DNA from: Gambelia wislizenii
Lineage: Eukaryota > Chordata > Lepidosauria > Squamata > Crotaphytidae
Direction: 5' to 3'
Length of the DNA stretch: 64,000 bases
NCBI GenBank assembly: GCA_030847615.1
Contig: JAUMIR010000001.1
Coordinates: 65,733,501-65,797,500, forward strand
The notes beneath the pieces were generated by a model that did not search any database, was not told the DNA's origin, and saw nothing but the letters and a program-made list of their open reading frames with translations. A program made the position numbers and the translations under genes. Positions 11,101 to 26,100 of this stretch are shown here, piece by piece (position 1 is the stretch's first letter; every line of letters starts with the position of its first letter).

Positions 11101-14100
11101 TTGTCTCTAAGTGTGACCGTATGTATGGCGGCACTACTGACAGCAAGGGTTCCATGAAGACTATGCTATTAAGCAAAAGTAAGTGGAAACATACTTTAAA
11201 TCACAATTTTTTAAAGAAACAAAGTAGAATTACCTTTATAATTTTGGAGCGTGAAACATTTAACACATTTATGACAGCCTTGCAATGTTTTCCTTTGATC
11301 TGTTCAATAATGAAATTAAATTTAGCAGACATGCGCTTCCAGTGTTCTAGTTCAGTGAGAGGACCTGAATCATCAGCTTCCTTTCTCATCTGTTCACTCT
11401 CAATTAAAACCTATAAACCCAATAAAATAATGCTAAGCTTATACTTAGTTATAGATAGTTAACTTTATCAATAATCAATACCCAATATTCAATGCACTGG
11501 CACTTGATGCCCACTGGGACTGAGGGGACAGAATCCTCAGAAATGAAGCCATTTCTCATTAAGGGTCATTAAAAGCAGACACAACTACATCTAGTTTTCT
11601 ACTTACCTATCTTTTTTGCAAAGTTTAAGTACCGCTTGTATCCCTCTAGTAGTTGGAAGTAGGATGTGCCCCACCTTCCCAAAGAGTAGGATTTAGGGGC
11701 AGCAGAAACATAACAACTGATCATTTATTCATGCTTATGTAAGTAAACTGGACTAAATACAACTCTGACAATTTAATATATGAAGTATTGATTTATCTGC
11801 ATTTACTAATCTCACTACCCATTGATTGTTATAGTCTTTGATGTAAAGTATCTTGTATGCAAAATACAGAGGCTTTAATCCAAAGAAAGTGTTTAGACAT
11901 GCAGAATTAGGCATTTGCTTCAGGTTTGCCCTGTTAGAGCACAAAAGACCAAGCTTCATTTAAAGCAGAAGAGCAGCTGGTGTCTTTACCAGAGGCAGCC
12001 CCCAAGGCAAGTTCTGTTATTGCTGATGTTTTATTTACAGGGTTTTTAGGCATTCTGTAAAAATGTTGGTGGTGGTGCAAAATAAAAGAAACACAACAAT
12101 ATAAAATGTTATGTGTCACAGTTTGATCAGCTGTAAAGGTTGAGATTTCTGTCACTTTGTCTAATTACACCCTGATGCATATATGACAGCGTAAGAGGGG
12201 CGCTCCAAAAAAGCGATACAAAGACTCCCTGAAACAACATCTCAGGCTTGGCCAAATTGATCACCAACAGTGGTCCGCCCTGGCCTCACATCGGGAGGCA
12301 TGGAGACGCACTATCCACAATGCTGCAGCCTTATTTGAGAACTCACGACGAACAAGTCTTGAAGAGAAACGACAACGCAGAAAGAATCACAACCCAAAAA
12401 CATCACCCAAGGAGTCCTTCTGCTGCGCTTTTTGCAACCGGACTTGTTTATCTCGGATTGGCCTTTTTAGTCATCAGCGCGCTTGCAGAAGGCGCGGGAT
12501 GAGTCCTTCCTGAATCTTCGTTTGCGAAGAAAAGCCAGAGAGAGAGAGAGCATATATGACACTGTACTTATATCATACTGGGTTCTTGGTAGCACTTTAT
12601 ACCACAACAAACTTACTTGTTCAATTTGCTTATACCATATCATAAGTACATCCTCTAACTGATGAACCATATCAGGATTGGCAGCTGCTGTTGTCACTTC
12701 TTCAAAAGACTGGAGTTTAGAAAAGTCAATGTAGTCTATTTGTTTCAGCTGAACAGTCCCTTCAATGCTTATTCTGGCACCTAAAATAAACAAGAGAACA
12801 CCATTTGTTCTGCTATTTCAGCCTTTTTTCTGCCCATAGATACTTTGCACATTTGCTGAGATGGCATGTTTTGTGCTGCCTCCTTTACTCCCTCCTTAAG
12901 AAGCAAGTAGCGCTGCAATTGGCAGCTGCTACTCAAAGATCACTTTATTAAACTTTTCACCTCAGAAACAAAAATACTTCAGCTAGCCTTGATCTTCCCT
13001 GGAAGTGCCTTTAAGCAAAGAAGTTTCAAAATGGTCCAATATTAATGAAGAACTTAATTCTAAAGAGATGGGAACTGTACTAAAATGACACAATTCTTGA
13101 CTATTAGAGAATTCTAATCCCCCAAATAGCACCTTTGATAGTTCCTTTAAGGTCTGAATTAAAACCTGAAAGACATTCACTACCTCGGTAAGATAGAAGC
13201 CACCAGCTGCAACTGATCAAGAAGATTATCACATGAAGCTTTACCAGCGCTACTAGAACAGGATAATAGTGTATGTGACTGATCTTTATCACATGACGTC
13301 GTTTCTGTTCTGTTGTCAGTCTGCATTCAAACCATTGCTGGAGGGCACCTTATCATTGACAGAGGAAACCCGTCAATAGGCCCTCAATAGTGCTGTGTTG
13401 CCATTATTGCGTCTGTGCAATAAGTCCTCTTCAGTTCCTATACCAGCAGTCCCATGGGGTGAGTGGGTACGTTTGTCCTCTTCCCTCTCCCCCATGTTTC
13501 TCCACCCTCCTGCCTGCCGGATCTGACTATTCCCCCTTCTGCCCAGTCTGCCTCTTTTCTCCCCCCCTCCACCTTTCTGATACCCAGTCTCCTCCCCCTG
13601 TCTGCTGGATTAGACTATTCTCCCTCCTGCCCAGTCTGTCTCTTTTCTTCCCCCCCCCCCACCTTTCTGCTGGATTGGACTATTCCCCCGCCCATCCCAT
13701 CTGTTTCTTTTCTTTTCCCCCATCCCACTGGTATTTTGCAACAATCTAGTGAAGCAAATGGAAACACACCAGTATTGAAGCAGAGGTGCGATAAGGATTG
13801 CTTTAATACCAGTATGTTTCTTTTTTGCTTCACTAACACAATTGCTGCACATCAGAAGCCTGGTGTGATTAACTTGCCAGGTCTAAGCTTCTTCATGCTT
13901 TCCCTTAACTCTCCCTCCCTCTCCACATTAATTCTCAACTCATGTTAGCTTGGCCAATCATTCTGCAATAAAACTCTGCTCCCAAGATACAGCAAGCAAG
14001 ACAGTTGCTGGTTCCTAGAAGCAGAGGGCACCTCCCTCTTTTGTTATTAAATAAAAATCTTTTTTTAAAAAAAAAACCACACACCTTGACAGGAATAAAC

Positions 14101-17100
14101 TACCGTACAGATTTACTGTGAGAAACCATGTAAAAACTGCTTGGAAATGCCAATGGTGATAAACTTTGTAGAGAATGTGTCCAAGGGCTCATCTATATGG
14201 GAGGAAATAATGCACATACCTGTCTGTGCATTATTGGCAATTGGCACCAGCATTCCTTTGTCTTCACGGCCTTTTGCTAAAATTGAGTGTATTCAAAGCT
14301 CTCCTCCCTGATGTTCATATAGCCGTGAATCAAGATGGTAGTCATGTCAGTTTTGCGCGAGGGGGGTGAGGAAGGCTAGCGTCCCTTTGCAGACTCCAAG
14401 ACTAGTTGCAAAGAGATGTTAATAGCCACTTGACCAGCAGCTTGGGAAGGAGGAGAGGGAGAAACGCCCCCCACCTTGCTGTCCAAGTGGCTAGCCAGAG
14501 TAGCATCCCATTGCAGCCTCCCCACATTCCCAGATTCTCCTTCTCAGGGACTTGGGGTTCCAGGGTTAACCCTGCCCTGCCCTTCATTCTGGCTCAGGGC
14601 AGCAGGCACCCACTTCAGGAGTGATTCCAGATAGGGGCAGCCGGGGGCCCTTCCCCTTCTAGGTGCTTGACAGCAAGCCCATTTCTCTGATGATAAAAAA
14701 GGTTGTGGTATTTTAACCTGAAATATTTGAAACTGATCACGTTCATTCTTTATTAATTCAGCATGGTTCTTACCATCCAAAAATGCCAGGAACCTGTTGA
14801 GAGTTTCAGTAAAACTCTGTTTTTCAAGATCTCCCTGCTTGGTCTGATTTAAAGCACCCCAATTGCTTGTGGCGAGGATAGCTGGCAGATAAACATGTGA
14901 AATAATATTCTTGATCCCAGGAAGGAGACCTTCACTTCCATCCATCACTGAAAAGTATATATCCTAAAAACGGAACATTAAAATAGCTATCAGAAGTTTA
15001 AAATGGAAACGTATGTTCTGCGACAGCATTTAATCTAGTAAGACTTTTGTTTGTTTGTTGTTTTTAAGTCTGGTCCTTGTTTTGGTAAGTTGGCAACCTC
15101 CTTCTCCCCCCAGTATGGATCCTAATCTCCATCCTGCATAGTCTCCCTGCACAGGGGGATGTGTGGTACCAGCCAAGGACCACAAATCCTTACAATGTAT
15201 GGCCTCTCTCCCTATCGTTGCCATCATCTGATGGATGCTTTGTTAACAGTAATGATGGTGATAATAAACGTACCTCATGCATAGTCTTAATGTTCACGGG
15301 AATGTCGTTTCTAGCCCGTACAAAAAACAAACAAATTCCTTTGAATTTGTCTGGTGATTCATCAACATACAGTTTCATCATTTTAGTTCCTTTTAGTACT
15401 CCCGGAATTGTCCTGCCACATTCTGAAAATAAGCACATATGGGACATAATGAGAGCGGTGTGACTGTGGCATCTTTTTTTGGTAAGTGAGACAAGCAACA
15501 GTGCAGTCTTTTGTAGAGGTTATTGAAATATAAGAGATGCACATGCTTGTGCCAAAGCTCTAAGCTCCATAATAGCTAGAAAACCTTTCATGGCATGTAC
15601 ACGAGTCTTATCTATCCTGCAAAAATATAAGCTCATTCATGTGGAAGTTGGGTTTTGATTAAAGGATTTCTTTCCTATTAACATTAAAAACAGCAAAGCA
15701 TCTTGTGGCTTTTTGAAGGCTAACAACTTTTACTTGGCATAGCTTGTAGACAATAGACCATTTAATCAGATGAGGTGGACGGCAATCCATGAAACCTTGT
15801 GACAAATACAGCCCTAAGTCTTGTTTTTTGTCCTGACTAGAGTAGACGCATTGATTCAGTGGAATTTACATACACATTGATGATTGAGTCTACTCTGTTT
15901 GGGACTAACCAATGGGATGCCTGCCAGAATATGTTTGCCTTTAAAGTGACCCCAGACACTTTGTAGCTGTTATTGCTTCCTTGCTTCTGTTGCAACAGAC
16001 TAACACAACTAGCCTGTTGGAAATGCTATCATAGAGATGTCTTCATTTCCCAATGGCTGCTTTCTAAAGAATCTGAACTAATCCAGCTAGATGCTGGAAT
16101 TCATGAAATTTCTCATAGACTGACAGTATGAGCTGTTTGGAAGTGGAAAGCCCTGCCTCGGAGTGTGGTGGAGTCTCCTTTGGAAGTTTTTAAGCAGAGG
16201 CTGGATGGCCATCTGTCAGGAATGATTTGATTGTTTATTCTGGCAGGGCAGGGGGTTGGACTGGATGGTCCTTGTGGTCTCTTCCAACTCTGTCATTCTA
16301 TGATTCTATGCTAATGAGTTACCTCTATGTAACATTGCAGTTAAACAAACTGTAAATACGCAGAACAGTTCTGCAGATGCTTGTAGTCCTGGCACTCAGC
16401 TAGAGGCATTACTGTGTGTACATTAAGGAGGCACAGATTCTACAACACATCTACAGATCAATTTCAGATGGCTGATGATTTTAACCAAAATTTTTAAGAA
16501 ATCCAGTAGTGTTAGAGTTACGTCACAAATCTAGTTCTGATTATGAAAGATCAGTGCACATTTGACACCTGGATGGATCATTTTTAACACCCCTCCCCTC
16601 TATCCAACAAAATTATTTTCAGTAATAATCATAAACATAAAATAATCATTACACACAAATAAAAACCAATTGGTAACATAGAATGATAGAACTGAAATAA
16701 CTCTAGTTCTATTTCTTTATCATAAATCATAGAATTGTAGAGTTGGAAGAGACCACAAGGGCCATCCAGTCCAACCCCCTGCCATGCAGGAATACACAAT
16801 CAAAGCATCCCTGACTAACGGCCATCCAGCCTTTGTTTAAAGACCTTCAAGGAAGGAGACCCTACCATGCTCCAAATAAGTATGTTCCATTGCCGAACAG
16901 CTCTTACTGTCAGAAAGTTCCTCCTAATGTTGAGGTGGAATCTCTGTTCCTGGAGCTTGCATCCATTGCTCTGTGTTCTAGTCTCTGGAGCAGCAGAAAA
17001 CAAGCTTGCTCCATCCTCAATGTGACACCCCTTAAAATAGTTAAACAGGGCTATCATATTGCCCCTTAACTGTCTTTTTTCCAGGCTAAACATACCCATC

Positions 17101-20100
17101 TCCCTAAGTCTTTCCTCATAAGGCATGGTTTCCAGACCTTTCAATATTTAGAATGGCACTATAACTTCTCTTGCTCTAGAGACTATACTTCTATTGATGC
17201 AGCCCAAAATCGCATTGGCCTTTTTAGCTGTCGCATCATACTGTTGACTCATGTTCAACTTGTAGTCTACTATGACTCCTAGATCCCTTTCGCACGTAGT
17301 CTCATTCAGCCAGGTCGCTCCCATCCTATATCTATGCATTTCATTTTTCTGCCCTAAGTGTAGTACCTTACATTTCCCCTGTATTGAATTTCATTTTGTT
17401 AGCTTTGGCTCAGCTTTCTAGTCTATTCAGGTCATTTTGAATGTTGATCCTGTCCTCTAGGGTATTATCTACTCCTCCTAATTTGGTGTCATCTGCAAAC
17501 TTGATAAGCATACCCTCTATTCCCTCATCCAAGTCGTTGATAAAGATGTTGAATAGCCCTGGGCCCAGGACAAAACCCTGTGGCACCCCACTGGTCACAT
17601 CTTTCCAAGACGAAGAGGAAGAACCCTGCTGAGCACCCTTTGGGTTTGGCCGGTCAACCAGTTGTAATAACTGGTCATTACAATTGCTCTCCTATCATTA
17701 TTTCTGATCTGATCATTATTTCTTACCTGCTTATGTTGTTATTTTCAAGCACCAGACTTAGCTGTTCTGCAAACACTGTCACACTTTCATTTTGCAGCTA
17801 TGCTTTGATTCCATAGGATTGCAAGGACTGAATGAGTCAGAGAATAAAGAAGCTAAATATGCTGTGCCCACACACACACACACACACACCACTGGAAGAG
17901 CTACCCCACTCACCCACCTCCTGCATGAGGAAAAATAACACACTGCTAGCCCTCAGATTTTCCACCCCAACCCCTGTTTTTAGCTTTCAGTTTTGATTCA
18001 ATGGAATGGTGTCAGTTTCCTCCCAGCAAAGGATGAGGAATGCCATTGCTGCAGTTTGGGTGCATTACACAACAGAAGCAGCAACAGTATCTGCCCTTAC
18101 TCACAAGTGAGCCTGTGTTCCCAGCAGGCCCCATTCATTTATCAAAGAACTGTTCACCCCATGCATCTGAGAAAGGAGACCAAGTCTACCAAACCTCATG
18201 CTAAAATTTCTTTCTCTCAATTCATCTCAAAGGTGCTACAAGATCCCCTTGCTTACTGATAACAGGGCTATGTCTTTGAATTATGGGTCCTGTGTGCCGT
18301 ACTGCAAAGTGCCTCAGGTTGTCATGAGAGGCAAATACCTGATCCTACTTAACCCTGATGGTTTTAATGACAATTTAGGGTGAGAAATCTTTCTCAAAAT
18401 GACAGCAGGCCCATCACTACTTGATAATCAGTTTTATATGGCTTTTATTGTTAGTAAAATTGAGAGGCTGGATTTAGGCTGCTGTTTCAAGGGAAAATTT
18501 GCTACTTTATTTTATTAATGTTGACAAAAGTCATCTTGAAGGATTTTGTTGGGAATAATGTCTGGATACAAATGCAACAAATATATAAAATTGCCTTTTT
18601 TGTGTTAACATAACAGTTTTTAAAATACAACAGTATCAAAATGTTAAGATGCCATTTTAACAATTCCTTTGTTTATGCTAGTTAATGACTTCTGTCAGTC
18701 ATAACTAGCATAGAGAAAGGATTTGTAAGGTAATGAACTCTAATTAAATCAAGTGAAGTGAATTCAAGGTAAATGAATTCAATTTCACCTGAGATTTAAA
18801 TATATCAATGTTGATAAAAACAAATATTAACATTTACCTACGCCAGGAGCATCACCCTCCTGATAGATGAATTTCAGTGTTCTATTTCCATCTTTGGCAA
18901 AAAAAGATTCAAATGCTTGCAACTGTTAAAATAAACACAGATGATTCAAAGTCAAAATTGTGTCAGAAGACTGAAGGTTGTTGTTGTTTTAAAGAAGTCA
19001 ACATTGCCTTACTGGGGGTCTATATTTTTATGAGGGCTCTCTATGCTTAGCTTATGTATCTGAGCTCTAAATAGAAATGTCACAGGCTGTACTCTTTTGT
19101 GACCTTTTGGCTTAGAATAGTTGTTGCTGGGGGAAGGGAGTATTTATACTATTGGGTCATATCTGCAGTCTTCCAGGAGTGTCAGTCTACTGATTCTGGG
19201 GGGCCGTTTACACGGCAAAAAAAAAAACCTAAGAAGAATTCGTGTTGAACCCTATTTGTTTACACACATCATGGGTTATTCAGAAGGAGGGGTAGCAAAA
19301 AACCCAGTTAACCCATGACTTTCCATCTCTCTATTTTTCCAGGGACTTTTTGGAAAATCTGGGACAACTCATGCTATTGGTTGTCTAAACAATCAGCAAC
19401 CACCTGGGACGTGGGCTGAATATTGATTGGTCGGACTTTGGAGGGGGCGGGCTTGCAAGGGAAGCCTTGCAGTTCTTGATGCCCAGCTGGCAAAAGCTGC
19501 AGCCAGCTGAGAGCCACAGGTCCCTCCCTCCCTCCTCCTCCAGGCTGTGGCTCAGCCTCATTCAAAGCATTGCTTTCTATTGGAAGGAAAATAAGTGGGG
19601 GTGAAGAGTGGGTGGGACAGAAAGCACTTAAAGCATTGTTTTCTATTGGAAGGAAAAGAAGTGGGGGAGACATGGGGGGACAGACAGAACTTAAAGCATT
19701 GCTTTCTATTGGAAGCAAAATAAGTGGGAGGGAGAGTGGGGTGGGACAGAAAGCACGTAAAGTATTGCTTTCTATTGGAAGGAAAATAAGTGAGGATGAA
19801 GAGTGGGTGGGTCAGAAAGCACTTAAAGCATTGCTTTCTATTGGAAGGAAAAAAGTGGGGGTGAAGAGTGGGTGGGACAGAAAGCACTTAAAGCATTGTT
19901 TTCTATTGGAAGGAAAAGAAGTGGGAGGGAGAGTGGAGTGGGACAGAAAGCATGTAAAGTATTGCTTTCTATTGGAAGGAAAATAAATGAGGATGAAGAG
20001 TGGGTGAGTCAGAAAGCACTTAAAGCATTGCTTTCTATTGGAAGGAAAATAAGTGGGGGTGAAGAGTGGGTGGGACAGACGGAACTTAAAGCATTGCTTT

Positions 20101-23100
20101 CTATTGGCAGGAAAAGAAGTGGGAGGGAGAGTGGGGTGGGACAGAAAGCACATAAAGTATTGCTTTCTATTGGAAAGAAAAGAAGTGGGGGAGAAATGGG
20201 GGGGGACAGAAAGCACTTAAAGGCATTGATTTCTATTGGGAGGAAAAGAAGGGGGGGAGAAGGCCTTGGGGATCACTGCAGGCTGGCCACCCTGTCTGGC
20301 CAGCCTTGGCCATCACCTGGCTCTCAGCTGCTGTAGCTTCTGCCAGCTGGGCTTTGAAGGCAGCAGAAGACCCTACAGAGGGCAATTGCCAGGCTTCCTT
20401 TGCAAACCCGCCCCCTCCAAGGTCCGACCAATAATAATTCAGCTCTGCTGTGTGCCTCTTTCCCGGGTTGGCAGTAAGTGTAAACAACAATCGTAAAAAC
20501 CCAAGGCTCTTGCTACCTGGGACAAATTGTGGGAACCAATATGAGACAGATTCGAGATGAGGATATCTCTATTTTCCCCCAGATAAAAACTGTCGTGTAA
20601 CTGAGCCCTGGGTAACTTCCCATGGTGGGGAGAGGACTTCAAGGATTTGCCCCAGTTCACAGGCTGCAGTTTACCTGATACAAAGGATGAGGCAACGTCC
20701 CAAGGCAGATCCTATTTTCAGAAGTTCCCCTACGCTATCATTAGTTTTGTAAACCATCCCATCTACTTCTCTCCTTCCCCTAGAGCAAGGGTGGGCAACT
20801 GTAGAAAGCTAGGGGACTACATTAGCTCCCTAGAAGACCCTGGAGGGCTATGCCTGCTGGGAAAAAAAAGCCGACCTCTGCCTTAAATTGAGAGCACTTT
20901 AATTCAAAGAGACCTAGGACTTTATCAGACCATCCCCCCTAAACCCATTCTTTTGCCGGCATAACTTCTGCCATTTTTATGCCAGCAAAAGAACTCCCCA
21001 TGCCACACTTACCTTGTATCTGTGCGAAAAAGCTTCCCAGCAATAAATGAGGAGTGAACGGAGCTCCATTCACTTCCTCTATTGAAAATCCAATTATTCT
21101 TGTGAGAATACATAGTGCAGGAAATTCAAAAAACAAAACAAAAATAAGACAGTAAAAGTTTTTAAAAGCACATAAACACACTAAAAAGTCCCAGGTAAAC
21201 TGGGGATGGTCATAAAAAGTGTGTCTCCTACCTGGATGTCGCGATCTCACCTGGAAATGTTCTCACCGAACTGGCCATTGACACTGCATTCATGTGAGTA
21301 CAATGGTGTGAGGTTTCAAACACTGGCAATGCCAGCACAAAAGCACCACAGGGGATCAATTGATGGCCTGAGCCATCAGTAAAATAGGACAGTTTTTAAA
21401 CAATACATGATCATGAAAGGGTGACATTGTCTGGTACGCATGCCCTTTTGTGATCATTAGGCGTCCTTATGATGCTGTATTTGGATGGTCTGATAAAGTC
21501 CACACTTCTGAGCTATGTTCCCAAGCATCTTAGGAGAGTGAACATGGCTCACCTACAAGACATAGTGCTGGCCAGGGAAGGTATTGTTAGAGCATTCCTC
21601 ATGTAGTTAACTCCCACATTCATTTATAGTAATGGTGTGGTATTCATATGTGACTCTATGATAATTCCTATAAGTACAAGCCAGCATCACTGACCTTAAA
21701 TTCTGGCATATGGACTGTTATAGATGATTGTGAATCACACACTCTCTGTGTGATTTGTTACTAGAAAGAAAATTCAGCTGAAACAAAGCTGGCCCCATAT
21801 CGATGCAAATGTGATATATTGACTGTGGTGAATCTAATGCTGAAAATTCAGCCACAGCTTTAGAGCCTGGAAAGGTGTACTTTAAAAGTAATTGGTTACA
21901 ACTATAATTTCAAAAGTGGGGGAAAACAAAACATACAGTTTGCGAGCAATATAGATGTGTAAGTGTGCATTTTAAAAGTCATTTACTTTCTTCATTTTTC
22001 AAATGTAACTAAAATAATTAACTACTTAAACACACACACACACACACAAATGATGCAAGCCAATAGCCTGTGATGTGAAACGTGCTCTTCTCCCTTTTTG
22101 TTTCAAGACTTTCAACAGAGGACCAGACAGCAGTGTGAGGCGCAACATAAACCAGCACATGAACCATTTAATATTTCCTCCACCATTTACTGAAGCCACA
22201 CCTCTGTAAGTATAAAGCAACTAAGGAGTGACAGTTACATTACAAGAGGGGTGAAATCTTCCCTTGTTACTCTTCAACTATAACTTAACAACAATCATAC
22301 AATTTCCATCTATTTATTGGGGGGGAGGGGAAAAGGAACTAATTACACATTATTTTGTAACTGTTTATTTCCAAGCTCTGCATAACTTGCAGTAGATTAG
22401 GAGATCAATGTGTCAATGTTACAAAGAGCTGTAATGAGCAAGGATTAATTGTAAAACATCTATAAACTAGACTTACTGTTGGGCCATCCAAAATTAATTC
22501 TTCTATGGCTACAATATCTAATCCAAGTTTGTCTGACAGAATTTCAAATATATATCTGTATGCAGCATTAATTTTCATCTTTCGGCCTTCTCTTGCTTCT
22601 CTGAATCGTGCCTAAAGGTAGAAAAATGTTTTTAAAGGGGTGGACTACTCCAGTTAAGTCTGTTTTGTCAAGAAATCTTTAGCTTAAAGTCCCTGTACCC
22701 TATTGCAACTTTGTCTAAATGTGCATTGCATGTCCAGGCCAGATGTTCTCCCCCTGCCCCCTTTCCCAAATAAAGACAGACACATTATATGAATTGGAAA
22801 GATATATTAATACATGATGATATGTATATTGGCAATAAAGGGCACAACTTTATTGATAACAGCTGCAATGGTTGGCTCAAATCACATGGATCTGGTTCCA
22901 GACATCAACCAACCTGAATGCTGGTCGATGAAATCACTGTTGGTTCACCACCGACACTCACCACTGATGATGGGGGAGGAGTCCTGGCCAGGCCCCAGCA
23001 TGCCTGCCGATCCCTCACCCTTCCCGCCAACTGTGACCTTGACCTTGACCTTGACCATGAACTTGACAGACCCCCCTCCCATTATCGATGACCTTGGATC

Positions 23101-26100
23101 AGGACCCATGCCAATCGCCCCCAAAGTTGTGACAAAAGTAAATACATGCTACAAAACAACTTACAAACAAGAGATAAAGGGAGGGTGGGTTTCGGCTCCT
23201 AGAGAGCCACTTGCCAATCTGGTGTGGTGGCTGGAGATTTATACCCAACCGCCAAGCCGTAAAACAAAATGCAGCAAAACTGCCACAAAACTGCTGCAAA
23301 AGGCAGCAGTGTCCTGCCTCCCTTCAAATCAATCAATCAGGGCAGGACTGCCCTGCCCTGATTGGCTCCCTTTTTTGCGCCCCTTCCCAGCCTGTGGAGC
23401 AGGCCAGGAAGGGGAAGACAAACATGGTGGCCCCCATGCCGCCTGCCACGTGGAAAGAGGAGCCATAGGGGAGCTGGACCAGACCAGACCCACAAATAGA
23501 GCTGCTGGTGGCAAGTGGGTGAGTCCGGCAGCTTCCTAACCGCAATATTCAAATATTTCCTCTGTTTACCATATCTCCATTTGCCTCTCCACTTCCTATG
23601 TTGTCTTTCTTGTACCATTTTCTACCCTGTCACCTCTTGCAACAAGGATCCTCTAAAACTTTTTAAAGAATCATAGTGGTATAGTGCTACATAAATGCAA
23701 ATTATGCTACACTTTTGTTGCTGTCTGAGAATATGAACATTCTTCAACTTCTACCCTTCTAGGAAAAAATTAAAAGCCAGATTAACTTCAAAATGAAGAA
23801 AAAATATGGTTGAGTATCTTCAACCAGACTTATCTGGTGGCTTCTCTGTTGCAGGGTGGTGATTCCATGCTTTGTTTCACAAGCTGCCTCCTCTGGAGCT
23901 CCTCCAGATGAGAGGAGTTCCTCAAGTTATTACAGGGGTTATCCAGGTGCTGGACGCACAATCACTTACAGGAGCTTCCAACACCTGTACCATGCAGTAT
24001 AGGAACCACCATCCCCTCCTGTTTAAAATTCTTGTGGTTAGGGGATGGGCTAACTCTTCTTGGCTTGATTTTGAGTGGCCTTGGCTAACAGAGGCAATTT
24101 CTTTTAAAATACACACATGCGCACGCACGCACACACTGAAGCATTACCCTATTTATTAATAAGGCAACAAGTATGACACCAAAACAGAAGGAAAGGGTCT
24201 CACGTACCAGAAACCACAGCAGAAAGGGCCATGATGGAGAATGTTCTAAACAGACTATAAGTTAAAATAAATGAGTCTTATATATTCAATATATATATAT
24301 ATATATATATATATATCATATATATGAGTCATTAAAATATATTATTTATTTTAACTGAAAGTATATTTAGCACATACTTCTGTTTGCATTGCCTGTTTTG
24401 TTCTCTAGAACTGAATTGTTCTTTCCACGGGCCATATGAGGGACTCATACTGCCCTTGGACCAGGTATCTTATTATCTTATTATCGTAGGAGATTTCAAT
24501 AACAGGGCAAGGATGATGGACAGGAGTGCTTACGCAGACCAGAAAGAGCGGACAAAGTTGTCCCTGCCCAAACCCCTGACAGCAGAAGAAAGAGAGTTGG
24601 AGTCTTTTCTAGAGAGGCAAGGTCTTAAGGATGCAGCTCTTGATGTGGAGAATGAGTTAGAATTTTTTCCTGTTTTTTGCAGAAAGGCTTTTGGTTCAGA
24701 TTTTCCCCCAATGGAAGGAGTTCGATTTACTCATTATCACAAAACCTCAGCCAGCAGAATAGACCGTGTGAGAACAGTGAAAGAAATGAAGGTGGAAAAG
24801 TGCACTGTTATGATCACTCCTTGGTCGGATCATGGGCTCTTGGCTGTAGAGTTCAGTATAGGTCAGGTTTACCCCAAAGGAAGACCTCTCTGGAGGTTGC
24901 GCCCTAAATTTTTGGAAGATGTGGCATATAAAGAGCACATCGCCTCAGCACTAGCCCACAGCCTAACTCTTGCGGACATGTACAAGGATGATTTGTGCAG
25001 GTGGTGGGAACGTGTGAAACGCGCAGTTCGGGCCACTAGCCGGGCCTACGAGACCAACATTAATGGGAAACAGATTCAGGAGTATCATTTGGCCATTTAT
25101 CATTTTTTGAAGTGTCATTATCGATTGAACCAAGGTGTTCCTTTTTCAGAACAAGAGCTTAACTGGGCGAAGGGAGTGATAGCAAGATTTTGCCAAAAGC
25201 AAAGACAAAACAGAAAGAGGAGTAAAAATTTCAGGACTCGAGGTGGTGTGGTTGACATGGATGAGTGGGCAGGCGCCCGGAGTCCAAGGGCTCCGATTGA
25301 ATTAAACGGCTTGAGAGCCTCCGAGTCAGACCCTATTGTATTTAGACCAAGTGAGATGCTGGATATCATGGAAGGATATTACAAGCAGTTATATGCTAGG
25401 AAAAATATAGATATAGAAGAGATTAAGGGTTTTTTTCAAGCTTTTTCAGAGGACCAGATGGGCACCCTCTATAAGGGTCTGAGTCCAGAGGATAGGAAGA
25501 GGTTGGTCTCTCCTATAGAAGAACAAGAAGTTCATGAGGTCATAGTTCAAGGGAAGGGTAAGTCTGCCCCTGGCCCAGATGGCCTCAGTTGGAATTTTTA
25601 TAAAGTTTACAGGAAGTGGATTGTTCCCCCTTTAACAACTTTGTTTAATTTTTTGTGGGATAATAATGAGCTCCCTGAGACATTTTATCAAGGGGTCCTG
25701 ATTTTTTCCCCAAAGGAGGGTGATCCTACCCTCCCAAAAAACTGGCGCCCCATAGCTCTGACCAACGTAGACTACCGTATGTTGGCAAAAATACTGAACA
25801 ATCGGCTGGCTAAGGTGGCTGATAAGATTGTGATGGAAGCACAGACCAGTGCTGTGCCAGGTAGGACTATGGTGGACTCTCTTTGTTTGTTTCGGGAAGT
25901 GTTCCGACTCAGCAAGGAGGGAGATTGGACTGGTCAAATCCTACAGGTCGACCAGATGAAAGCTTTTGACAATGTAGATCATACGTTCCTATGGGAAACT
26001 CTCAAGTGGAAAGGGGTGCCAGAGAGATTTATTGCTTTAGTTAAATTGTTTTATAGGGATGCAGAGGTAGTTTTGCAAGTCAATGGTCATAGAGGAAAGA

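Noticed and set aside
13390..13948. 119- and 161-codon Pro/Ser-rich frames
   Set aside because: Polypyrimidine tandem repeat; no homology, and opposite-strand frames are open too.
19562..20250. CRISPR-like array
   Set aside because: Units are contiguous with no unique spacers and the genome is eukaryotic.
19558..20336. Overlapping open frames of 109-154 codons on both strands with SIGRK and NRKQ repeats
   Set aside because: They arise from the 66-base tandem unit (a multiple of three) and are open on both strands; no start context, splice sites or homology.
22814..23539. 241-codon plus-strand frame as a possible gene
   Set aside because: No recognisable domain, tandem TLTLTL from the gaccttgacctt repeat, and overlapping open frames on the other strand; LTR-like signals fit better.
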